Assembly (NCBI GenBank): GCA_963662155.1
Contig: OY759267.1
Coordinates: 39,540,439 to 39,604,438 of the forward strand
Length of the DNA stretch: 64,000 nt
Origin: Lamellibrachia columna
Taxonomy: Eukaryota > Annelida > Polychaeta > Sabellida > Siboglinidae
Reading direction: 5' to 3'
Part shown: positions 1 to 9,900 of the stretch, in pieces
How positions within the stretch are numbered: position 1 is the stretch's first letter
Layout of the letters: every line of letters starts with the position of its first letter
The notes under the pieces: generated by a model
The model's database searches: none
Seen by the model: only the letters and a program-made list of their open reading frames with translations
Told to the model about the DNA's origin: nothing
Program-made: the position numbers and the translations under genes

Positions 1-1139
1 AGCTGTAGAAAAATCCGTGTAACTTATATGTGTCACTTTGAAAGAAAATACTGTTTTGTTTCAATGAAATGCGTTGTCTTCCTTCGTGCTCGCTCACTCG
101 TCTGTCTGTGATATCCCATCCGTTTGCCTGCGCTCCTAGATCTGCGCTGCAGCAACGCGTGCAGCGACGCCATCTACCGCCGGTTTATTGTGGTCACAAA
201 ACTAATTCATTAAACCAGGCCTGTCCTTTGGGAAGGTTAGGGGGATTCTAACGAACCCACTTTTGAGATAACTTGTGTAACTACACAATTTTCAGAAATC
301 ATCCCTGGATGATTGTGTGCGCGTTTCGTGTTTGTCAACTTAATTTAGATTGCACGGCTACCCAGTGGTGGCACCGTCGAGAGCGACCCATGGTGGTCAT
401 ACCGTCAAGAGCAGCTCCCCGTTGGCCCTACCGTCGAGTGCGGCTCCCCGTTGGCCCTACCGTCAAGTGCGGCTCCCCATTAATTCTAAACAATTCTATA
501 GAAATTAATAGAATTCAACAGAGGTTTTGGCATAGAAAATTATATAATACTACAGATCCTATTGAAATAGTTTATGTCTACTTTAATTTTCCATAGATAT
601 GCATATAATATTACAGAATGTCCCAGAGCATAATAAAATGTTCTATAAAAAAAATTATACGGAATATTCCATAACAATTCTATATAATATTCTATAAAAA
701 ATATATAGAAAATTTTCTTAATTCCACACAGCTTTGTCCCCCAAAAATCATATAGATTATTTTATTAAAATTATATACATTGTTTTGCTAAGGGAAAAAA
801 GACATAGCAGATGCTGAATTACGACTGACAGTATACGTGATGTTTAGGAGAGATCGAATAGGAAGAAGGGGAGGGGGAGTTATGTTCTATATTAAACATC
901 CATTCAGGCTTACGAAATAGAATTAGAAAAGGAAGCAGATTGTGATGAAGCTGTTTGGTGCCATAAAGTAACAGGAAAATCAACACGAACTAGTTGATTA
1001 GTTTACCGAAATTTGAACAAAGAGTCCGCTTGTTTCCATATGGCAATTGACAATTTGAAAAAAGAATTAAGAAATTCTGTTCGAAACAGACTATGGTGGG
1101 GTGTGATGAACGTACTTTGAATTCAATACGAGTTGCAAC
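1..1139. other. Gene-free 5' flank
   Basis: No coding exon is recognisable. The stretch contains a short 29-bp tandem repeat at 401-487 and an AT-rich block (about 600-720) with many TATA/TTATA inverted motifs. Open frames here are short and without recognisable domains. Confidence 0.5.
401..487. repeat. 29-bp minisatellite, 3 units
   Basis: Three near-identical units starting ACCGTC(A/G)AG begin at 401, 430 and 459 and share the core GGCTCCCC. A weaker copy may lie just upstream (about 372-400). Confidence 0.75.
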
Positions 1140-1350
1140 TCTTGATCTAAGATAACATCTAAGATAACATTTGTTGTCTGCCTTCACGTATCTGAAAAAT
1201 TCCCTTTTGTGTGTGCTAGAAATGTGTGAAGCCATAGCCACCCCAATGGGCCACCCCAACAATTATTAAATGGCTTGCTACTCCTGCACTGTTTCATTGA
1301 GCAAGTATTTCTGAAACCATGAAATTATCAGCCTACTGTTAGCGAATATT
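1140..1350 (-). mobile_element. Fragment of the hAT family found at 31.08-32.40 kb
   Basis: Read on the minus strand, this segment matches about 31,310-31,490. Shared blocks include CAGTAGGCTGATAATTT, GCAGGAGTAGCAA, CCCCATTGGGGTGGCTATGG and CTTCACACATT, in the same order. No terminal inverted repeats or target duplication were found around this copy, so it is a decayed internal fragment of the element defined at 31,078-32,400. Confidence 0.6.
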
Positions 1351-1869
1351 ACTAAGCCAATATTATATTATATTATGTATGGATTGCAAGGTGTATATGA
1401 TATGTTAACTGCAATTTAAATTTAACAACTATAATAACCTAATATATTGCTATCGTATAATTTACATGTACACATTTTATATTTAGGCAGTGGTTCGTTC
1501 ATATAAGCGAAACCCACGGGGAGGGAGCTATTGACCGTCTTGCCCCAGGCAGAGGGCCGTCTTGCCCCATGTTTTCCTTAGGGGGCCCCTTTGTACCAGG
1601 TTACCCTATATCTTGGTAAAATAGAGGCTGCAGAACTGTGAGATGAAGTGATGCAATTAAATAGGTGCAGAAACAGGCGCAATTGAAATCATTAGAAGGG
1701 GAGAGTGGAAATGCATTTAGAGGGGTGATAAATTAAAGGAAGGAGACCCAAGGTCAGAAGATATCAGGGAAAGATTCGTGAACTAAAAGGTGTACATACT
1801 ACTAGTATACATCGATCTAGACTCTAGAGAAAAGGTAGAGTGGGAGGTAACTGTGGAATACTGAAGAAA
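1351..1869. other. Gene-free stretch
   Basis: AT-rich sequence followed by a short G/C-rich patch (about 1,510-1,590) with GTCTTGCCCCA occurring twice. No exon, RNA gene or transposon end was recognised. Confidence 0.4.
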
Positions 1870-2900
1870 TGTTGAGGTTGAACACATTCACACTGCAAGC
1901 GTGCGCACAGTTTGGGATAAGTTTTATACACATTCACATTGCCAGTGTGCCCACAGCTAAAGCTAATCGTGGATAAGTGTGTACACAGTCGAGGGTAAAT
2001 GTTAGTCACATTCACACTGCAATCGTATACAGTTGCGAATACGTTTTAGCCACATTCTTACTGCAAATGCATACATAATCGTGGATACGCTGTAGTCACA
2101 CTCGGCAAGCATACACAAGTCGTGACTCGTGCTTTGGCGCGACATGAAAGCCCTTGCGTACAGAGATGTAGGATTTGAGCAAGATGTGGTCTCCTCAATG
2201 ATGCACAACAAGGAAGTCTGGAGGGAGCATAATATATGTGATGCTTCCATTCCATCCAACGACGAAGACGACGGGTGGTGATTCTGCTTGCTTCTGCTGC
2301 TGCTGCTTCTGCTGCTGCTGCTTCTGCTGCTTCTACTGCTGCTGCTTCTGCTGCTGCTGCTTCTGCTGCTGCTGCTTCTGCTGCTTCTACTGCTGCTGCT
2401 TCTGCTGCTGCTGCTGCTTCTGCTGCTGCTTCTGCTGCTGCTTCTGTTGCTGCTGCTTCTGCTGCTTCTACTGCTGCTGCTTCTGCTGCTGCTGCTGCTT
2501 CTGCTGCTTCTGCTGCTTCTGCTGCTTCTGCTGCTTCTGCTGCTTCTGCTGCTTCTGCTGCTGCTGCTGCTTCTGCTGTTGCTTCTGCTGTGTGTGTTTA
2601 TGTACATCTACAAGCGTAGCAGAAACAGTCGTGGATAAGTTTGTGTCATATTCACACTGAAAGCGCACACATAATCGTAGAAGTTTTAGTAGTGTTCACA
2701 CTGCACGCGTATATACAATCGTGCTAAGTTTTAGTCGCATTCACACTGAAAGCGTGCACATAATCGTGGAAGTTTTAGTCGTTTTCACGCTGCAAGCGTT
2801 GTGTCCTTATACGCCAACTACGTTGACGAGAGGGTAAGTAAGTACTGCAAGCTTAGTGTACACCGTCTGAGTCGCATTCATACAGCAAGTGTACACACAG
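1870..2900. repeat. Degenerate ~45-bp tandem repeat split by a CTG tract
   Basis: Copies of a loose unit carrying CACATTCACACTGCAAGCG and AATCGTGGATAAG recur through 1,870-2,130 and again through 2,625-2,900. The block between them (about 2,130-2,620) holds unrelated sequence plus the CTG/CTTCTG tract. The same unit on both sides suggests one old minisatellite interrupted by the middle block. Confidence 0.65.
2282..2595. repeat. CTG/CTTCTG triplet-hexamer tract
   Basis: About 310 bp composed only of CTG and CTT (rarely CTA or GTT) triplets, so one strand is strongly pyrimidine-rich. All three plus frames are open and give poly-Leu, poly-Ala or poly-Cys; the minus frames give poly-Ser/Arg or poly-Gln/Lys. 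These frames are a by-product of the repeat. No splice or start context supports a protein. Confidence 0.9.
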
Positions 2901-2905
2901 CTGTG

Positions 2906-2950
<45 letters not shown>

Positions 2951-2992
2951 GTGCGTGCGTGCGTACGTGCGTGGGTGGGTGCGTACGTGCGA
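2901..2992. repeat. (TG)n / (TGCG)n microsatellite
   Basis: A compound simple repeat of TG dinucleotides followed by GTGC tetranucleotides. (CACG)n tracts of the reverse type occur at 22.3 and 51.6 kb. Confidence 0.9.
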
Positions 2993-4061
2993 TGTGTGCC
3001 AGTAAGTGTGTGTGTTGTATTGTGCGTGATCAAAAGATACATACACTCATAACAAAAAGTTGCTTTATATGATAATACAAACTGAAAACGCAACGTTGTA
3101 TTCCATATAATATATTGTATTATATTTTCAACACAATAACAGTTTACTTGTGTAATAATTCTATTAATTTTACTTGTAAATAATTACATTTGCATACATA
3201 ACATATCTCTACATGTCAACGATAGCAATAGGTTAATTAGTGTGACTTAAATTAAGCCCCCAGTTTTTTCTTTTTATAGAAATAAGCAATAAATTAACAT
3301 TTTTGCCAAGTTTTATGGGAGTGACATTACTCCTGTGGGCCAAATATTGACGAAATTGAGCTAAAATGTGTTTTTCTCGTGAATTAATAAGTTACATAAA
3401 ACACTATTTTTACAATTTATATGCATATTTGAGATTGTATACTTTATATAATATGAACATATAAAATTGCAACATTCCTGTAAATATTATATTTTTATAT
3501 TAAATAAATATCGTGTTATGACTAGTATTTTGCTAATTTTGATGCTGACGTAGTTGTTGCTATGTAAAATATTTCAAAAATGTGCACGGGAACTCCCTTT
3601 GTCTTTGGGGGCTTTTTGGGTCAAATTGAGTGCAAATAATCTTCAAACTTTGTTGAAGCCGTCTAAACCAGTGGTCTGAACACGGAACGCAGCCATCATG
3701 GTTATCATCTCGAACATTTTCGCAGCGCCACCTACACACAAATGACAAAGACGAATGTTTTCACAGAGTTCAACGTATTCTAGCATTAACCGGCGGATGG
3801 AAAACACATTTTACAATTGGTATGTGTCGTCTCAGAAGAGTATTTGTGGTAACATAACAACTATCTGACAGTAACGAGGTTGCGTGACAGATATCCACAC
3901 ATTGTACCATAGACAAAACAGTCGTGTTGTCACTGACCAACTCTGACCCACTGCCACTGACACTGTGTCTGTGGCACCGCCACTGGCACTGCACTCGTCC
4001 CTGACATGAGCTGGGGGCTGTGGCAACGTCTCACGTTTACTGTTATATTATGTCTAACTAA
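2993..4061. other. Gene-free stretch
   Basis: AT-rich sequence with no supported exon. Minus-strand open frames around 3,560-4,026 lack domain features and splice context. Confidence 0.4.
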
Positions 4062-4782
4062 TACCGTTGACACACTAGACATCGTTTTCTTGCTATCGGT
4101 TGCAACCTATTGAGATTTGCTATCGGGACGGGATTTATCACCGTCGGCGTTGACTCACTACACCCGCAGACGCTGGAACCGAGCGCTAGAGCCCTAAAAA
4201 TAACCCCCGTCACCGGTGCCCACCGGGATTGATTGCTAACCTTGACCCATGTGGTGTTCGTTCGACGACAAAATGGATTCTGAAGCAGACGTGTCTACCG
4301 GCAACGAGGAATGTAAACCGTCGAACATTAATTGGACGAATGCCGAAGTATCATTGACATTTGGGCGAATGTTGAAATCCAGGGGCAGCTGGTTGGAATG
4401 CGTCGAAACAAGTGTTCGAACGCATCTCTGAAGAAATGACAGCTTTCAAGCAGTGCAGAAATAAAATAAAATTTCATAGAGAAAAATGTCCCGCTCCATT
4501 TTGTGTCCATGGTGTGCAGATCATGTGACTGCCTGATGACGCGTAGCAATGCTGGCGTGTATACATGTAACCTGACTCGTATCAAGTCGAGGCTAACCGA
4601 TAGCCGCTGCTACTTTGGTGCTACACTTACAATAAGCGGTTAGGATCCATCCGATAGACAATTTCAGTCCTGCTCACGAGCAGGACGTAGTGATGGAATG
4701 GATGGAACTGATATGGCCAAAAAGTTGGAGACACACTGGACATCACTATTGGTTGCAACCGATGTCTAGTGTGTTAACGGTA
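4062..4782 (+). mobile_element. PIF/Harbinger-type DNA transposon, non-autonomous
   Basis: The ends are inverted repeats: the left end reads TACCGTTGACACACTAGACA and the right end, reverse-complemented, reads TACCGTTAACACACTAGACA. A second matched block, CGGTTGCAACC, lies just inside each end. TAA flanks both sides (4,059-4,061 and 4,783-4,785), which fits the 3-bp TWA target duplication of PIF/Harbinger elements. The inside carries a broken Myb/SANT-like reading frame, the accessory DNA-binding protein typical of that superfamily. At about 720 bp it is far too short to hold a transposase and is presumably mobilised in trans or dead. Confidence 0.72.
4249..4500 (+). pseudogene. Myb/SANT-like trihelix ORF remnant inside the Harbinger-type element
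   Basis: The frame from ATG 4,249 reads an acidic N-terminus and then NWTNAEV, like the first helix of a Myb/SANT-like domain, up to about 4,400. A +1 shift is then needed to continue as FERISEEM and QCRNKIKFHREK, which resembles the last helix (family pattern QCRNKIKxLKxxY). Harbinger elements encode such a protein next to the transposase. The frameshift and the loss of everything downstream mark it as broken. Confidence 0.6.
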
Positions 4783-5780
4783 TAACACGATTATACCACA
4801 ACTAAGTGTTGCTATATTTTGGATGCGTTCAAAAGAAATACAATGGAAGTCGCCGCATTAGCCATTACTAGTATTGTATTACTATTAGACCCAATTGTGA
4901 TCGTTCTTTTCAATATGTATTATGTAAACAAACCATACCATCATCCATGCCCATGCAAATAAATTATTATTCAACGGTAAAAAATTTTATATTGATGTGA
5001 ATTAATAATTACCATGCTGTGATATTTTTTCTATCTTACACCTGTGGCTGTGTGGGCATATGATTTAAAGACTAACATTATTACTTGGACGTTTAGTAAT
5101 ATTTTGTCAGCTTTGCTGCAGTAGTGCTGTGTACCGTATGGCGATATACCAGTGTAACAGTATTTTTATGCAGTTTTGAAACTTATATTTTATTAAGTCG
5201 AACTGGTATTCCATACGATATGTGACATCATCAATTGACAATACTTGAGGCTTCCACAACTACGTAAAAGTCACCAAATTTGAACGAATAGACAACGCAT
5301 TCAACACATCATGGCGTGCTCTAAGAGCAAATCCTATATGTCGTTCAATGGCCACAGTGTGGTGCCACTGTTATATCCACACGAATGCGTTTCCTGCACG
5401 TAATGTGCAGAATGTGTGTTCTCTTGTCAGGTTTAGGGGGAAATAAATTAAGAATGAGTTTAAATTATGATAGTAGTTATTAAGGTGCAACACAAGCTGT
5501 AAATTGGCAATGTGCCTGTGAATAAAAGGAAAGTCTTAGCATAGTCTTTCAATGGTATGTTTTTTAGATGCTCCAGGAAAAAAACTTACATATACCATGT
5601 AGAGCCATATAGTACACAACACTAGCTGCAAGCCATATCTTGTTCAAATAAATGTACATAAAAACTATATAAATATATATGTATATATGTGTTCTTCAAT
5701 GTTATGGCAAATCCAAAACTACACGGTGGCCAAAACATTGATGAAATTTATTTTAAACAGTGACAGGTCATAGTCTAAAC
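4783..5780. other. Gene-free stretch
   Basis: No exon recognised. A short imperfect inverted repeat is visible (CCGTATGGCGATATACCAGT near 5,135 against ACTGGTATTCCATACGATAT near 5,201) with a ~45-bp loop. It may be a transposon end or a chance hairpin. Confidence 0.4.
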
Positions 5781-5976
5781 ATGGAAAGTAGTGAAAAATG
5801 TATTGTCAAAAACTGTGGCAATTTCAATTTGACTGGCCATTTGATGCATAGATTTCCCCGAGATACAATTTTTTGCAGAAATGGGAACTTTTTTTAAATA
5901 GGAGATCAGACTTGACCCATGATATGGCAAATAACATAATTTATGGTACACATTTCATGACAACTTTGAGGCATAA
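5781..5976 (+). pseudogene. THAP-domain (C2CH zinc finger) remnant
   Basis: From ATG 5,781 the frame reads MESSEKCIVKNCGN and then LMHRFPRD, which is the start of a THAP domain (C-x4-C followed by the F/HxFP segment). A one-base shift near 5,870 is needed to continue into LQKWELFLNRRSDL and then GTHF, matching the conserved Trp and the final C/HxxHF region of the fold; the usual Cys near the end appears lost. THAP domains occur in P-element-type transposases and in host DNA-binding proteins. The frameshift and following stops make this a decayed copy. Confidence 0.6.
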
Positions 5977-6088
5977 ATGCTGTGGAAGATGGGCTGCAAA
6001 AGACAGACGTCAAGGCATCTTCAATTTCTTGAGATGTATACTGAGTTACGAGTACCACCACAAGAAGGTCAATGCTATCAACTTGTCA

Positions 6089-6211
6089 ACAGCTGGGCCA
6101 CCACCAGTTGAACGTTATCCCACTGTCTCCAAAATGTATTTCATCATCAAATGCATCGTTCTCTGTGTCAAAATTGACATCGATCGCAGAACTACTGGAG
6201 TCAGCCGCCAT
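6089..6211 (-). CDS. Short acidic ORF, unassigned
   Basis: A 40-residue minus-strand frame starts at an ATG in good context (ACAATGG) at 6,211 and reads MAADSSSSAIDV, then Asp/Glu-rich sequence ending NWWWPSC before a stop. It lies on the strand opposite the THAP remnant. It looks like the N-terminus of something longer, possibly a first exon or a decayed transposon protein, but no family can be named and no splice donor is convincing. Confidence 0.2.
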
Positions 6212-6691
6212 TGTTTATGAACCATTGTACAGCTGTCAATCACAGTTAGGCCGCCACACGTTCTCAAGGACTACTTCTGTGTTCTACACTTGATGTCACA
6301 CAGCTGACACAAATCTATTGCTTGTATCGCTTGGCACTTTCCATGAGGCGGCAAATTTAAGTACATAACATATTTCTTATTCAGTACATAACATATTTGA
6401 CAATATCATCATTTGAAAGTGCATCAAACATTTGTCATTAAGGAACATTGCACATTTAATCCCAGGATATGACCTTTAAGAAATCCCTATGATGGCACCA
6501 CTTTCTGTTTATTCCACTTGATGCAGTGATTAATGTTGAATGATGATATGTTTGCTGCATTTTTAGTGCCAACTCTAAAGATGTGTGTAAGATACTTGAT
6601 CAGTTGATAAAAAACAAAGGCTACATCTCACATGACTATGGATCATATTAGAATAAAACATAATGTCACTGTGTGTGTGCTTTTTATGCAG

Positions 6692-6937
6692 GTGAAACTT
6701 GCTGCGATGCCGGAGGACATAAGCTCAACCACCGGTGCCAGTGTCAGCTGTCCCGCATCGGAGGCAGTAACAGTTAGTGCACCCTCTCCTACCACGACCA
6801 CAACCACAACAGTAGTGCCGACACAATGCCATACGCCAACCACAATCCACGTCAACCAGTCTCAGCAGTGTGCCATCACCATGGTAACGGAACAATGTCA
6901 TCAGCCCTCTGTTACTAATATTACTGATAACTTAAAG
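6692..6937 (+). CDS. PHC: PHC exon with proposed start codon
   Basis: The exon opens after a pyrimidine-rich acceptor ending TTTATGCAG and closes at CTTAAAG|GTACCT. The first ATG in frame (6,707) gives MPEDISSTTG, followed by a Thr-run and Ser/Thr/Val-rich sequence with no domain. Fifteen bases of presumed 5' UTR precede the ATG in the exon. The start is inferred from frame and context, not proven. Confidence 0.7.
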
Positions 6938-9900
6938 GTACCTCATCAATAACATTTTTTGCTTGACTTATTTCAAATTCATTTTGCGAAAATTCATACC
7001 TCCCGAGTATCCACTACGACATGCTAGCTTATTTGTGCAACTTTTGTATGTAGTTTTTGTGAAATCATTAGCCAAACTATTAAATTATTTAATTGTGCAT
7101 GCAGAATTTATTGAAGTCAAAATGGAAATGCCGAAAAGTCACAAATTTCACCCTTGGTGAAATTTCATAACTTTGTCATATGATCGGCGAGAGGATGGAA
7201 GTCACACCCATAATCAGCCTTGACCCCCCCCCCCATAAAGTGTTTACCGTTTTGGATATCCACTATTTTGAGCCCTACCAGATGTAATGACTAAAGTCAA
7301 TATTTTTGGTGATTTGAAAAAAATATGCACTTCTTAATTAAACTGACAGCAGATATTACTATTACTTAGTCGTACTAGAACATGTTGTGGTAATTGTTTT
7401 GCATAAATAACTGGTGTATAAATGTTATTGATATATCACTATATTGTCTTATTTGTATTGATGACGTTTTTTTTTGCAAATATTTTGCATAATTAAAAAA
7501 CCGATAAAACTAATGACATTTATAATTACACAGTTTACACCTTACCACTTACTTATTATGTATTAACTGTTGTATACATATGATGTAATGTCTGTTTTAC
7601 TACGTTTAAATAATAATAAGATTATTGTTTATTTTGTTAGATTTGTGTAAACCTGCACAGAAATATGTTTATTTTGTCACTTGGTTCAGTGGGCATCTCA
7701 ACTTACCAGCCAATTCCAACAAAGCTACGTTTTCTTCAATTTAAAAATTACACAGGATAGATAATTTCTTCAATTTAAAAATTACACAGTGGCAGAATAG
7801 ATAATACAGGTGATACACTTATGACTCCCTGTATACAGTACTATACATTATCAACTGTTGCTTTCCAGCCACTGGTGTCGTGTCAGATGCCTGTGCAAAC
7901 AGCTGTCTCACAGGTTCAGGTGGCTCCGCCTGCCAGCACAGTGGTGCGAGCCTCGTTGCCACATGTTCAGGTGATACATCAGCCCATTCAATCGCCGTCG
8001 TTCCTTCAGCAGCAACATTACATGGTGCAGCAACAGTTCATGTTCCACAACGCGGTCCAGGGTGAGCCCCATTTCACATAGTTTTGTAAGGTCATGCATT
8101 TGTTTAAACTTAGATTCACAACACAATCTGGGTTAAGCTGCATGTCAAGTATTTGTGTAAAAAAATTATTGCATCTTATTATAAATATATAATTATAGCC
8201 GATTGTAATGTTAATTCATTGTAATCAGTTGCATCATAAGCTGTAATTGTATTAGAACATGGCAACAGCTGTGTGATTTTGTGAATCAGATTTCTGTAAT
8301 TATAAACTTGACAACAATATTCAGTAATGTAATAATAAATATAATAAGATTTCTTTAATTGGAATAATAATTGTGTTTTGTGGCAATATAGTCGTAATAA
8401 GCATTTTCTGAGGTGCAGAAACTGCTGATGTCATGATGAAGAGTTTTATTGTAATCAAAGGACTCGGCCCGTAATCATTGCTGCTTGCATGTTATCTTGT
8501 AGCAGCGATGCAGGCCCAGGGAATCAGCCCTCAACTCACCCTAACCCCCGTCGGGCCTAACAAACCAGGGTCTATTGGCCCGGTGTCAAACGTCACACTT
8601 CAGTCGCCACTACCCCAAGTGACTCAGGTAAGTGATGTCAGTAATCAGTAATGCAGGTGGTTGATATCACAGTCTGAAACCATGCTTGGCTCTTTATGTA
8701 TTTGTCTGTCATTGGTAACATAAGATATTAAAATAGGGTCAGTTCAAGGGATGTTGTTAAGTACATTTAAACATCATATGCTCTTGTATTTAAATGGCAT
8801 TTAATATCACAACTAGAAAATGGAGATAATGAAATATGAAACAAAATATTGCAATATTGTCAAATATACCAGAAATAGTAAGTTTAAATATAAACTGGTC
8901 GTATCACCAGTGTGGCATTCAGCATACAGGAGCACCTAAATTTTCACTAAACTAATAAATAAAATAAAAAAATTCTGGTCAATCTTCAAAGTGAGTCCAA
9001 TGCTGTGTGCAAGTGACCAGTGAGCGACCGGTGTCTACTTGCAGGCCGGTCAGATGAAGTCCGTGGTGGTGGCTCAGAGTGGCGGAGCAGCCTCGCAAAC
9101 AGCCAAACCCATGGCCGGCAAAGCTGCCACAGGTTTGTAGATGCATTCAGATAGCGAACTAATGCGAACTCTCTACCTACATCACATGAGAGACAGTTTA
9201 TAATATTCAGTGTTACTGGTGGAACTTCACTGTATTTATCATATCTTAGCAGTATGTTTTTGTTGCTTAACTATTCCAAGTGATTTGAGATTTTTTAAAG
9301 AAATATTTAGTCCATCAAAATTTAATGGAACCTTTGTCAAATGTGTGGCACAGTGAAGTAAAGTTAAGACTTGCTGCAGTCTGGGTGAATTTTATCTGTC
9401 GTTGAATTTCAGTCAATGTTTAGTTTCTTTCCTGTTTTTTATTGATGGGATTATATATGCTGTATAAATGACTGTTCATGAATGACTACCTAAAATGCGA
9501 CTAACTTCCACTGTATCACTCTTACCCAGTAGCTGCAAATGCCAGACATTTTTTGGCATAGTTGATAGATTTTTTTAAAGATGTTCAATTTTACAGATGA
9601 ATAAATTATTGTTTAACACTGCCAAATAATAAATTTGAGGAAAGCAGATTTATTGGGGCCCATTTTTATGAGTTGCATTTAAACGACTTATGGCCATAAC
9701 TAAATAGTTTGAAAAAATCATGCTCAATGGAAGCCGTTTATACAGTCAACCCGCAGCAACAGACAGTCATCCCGCAGCAACAAGCGGTCATCCCGCAGCA
9801 ACAGACGGTCATCCCGCAGCAACAGACTACTGCAGCAATGTTTGGTCAAAAACCTCTGCTGCAGAGGCAGCCAGTGGTTATTGGGCAGCTAGGTGGGTTG

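Noticed and set aside
2002..2668. Poly-Ser, poly-Leu, poly-Ala, poly-Cys and poly-Gln frames
   Set aside because: All frames of a CTG/CTTCTG tract; no exon signals.
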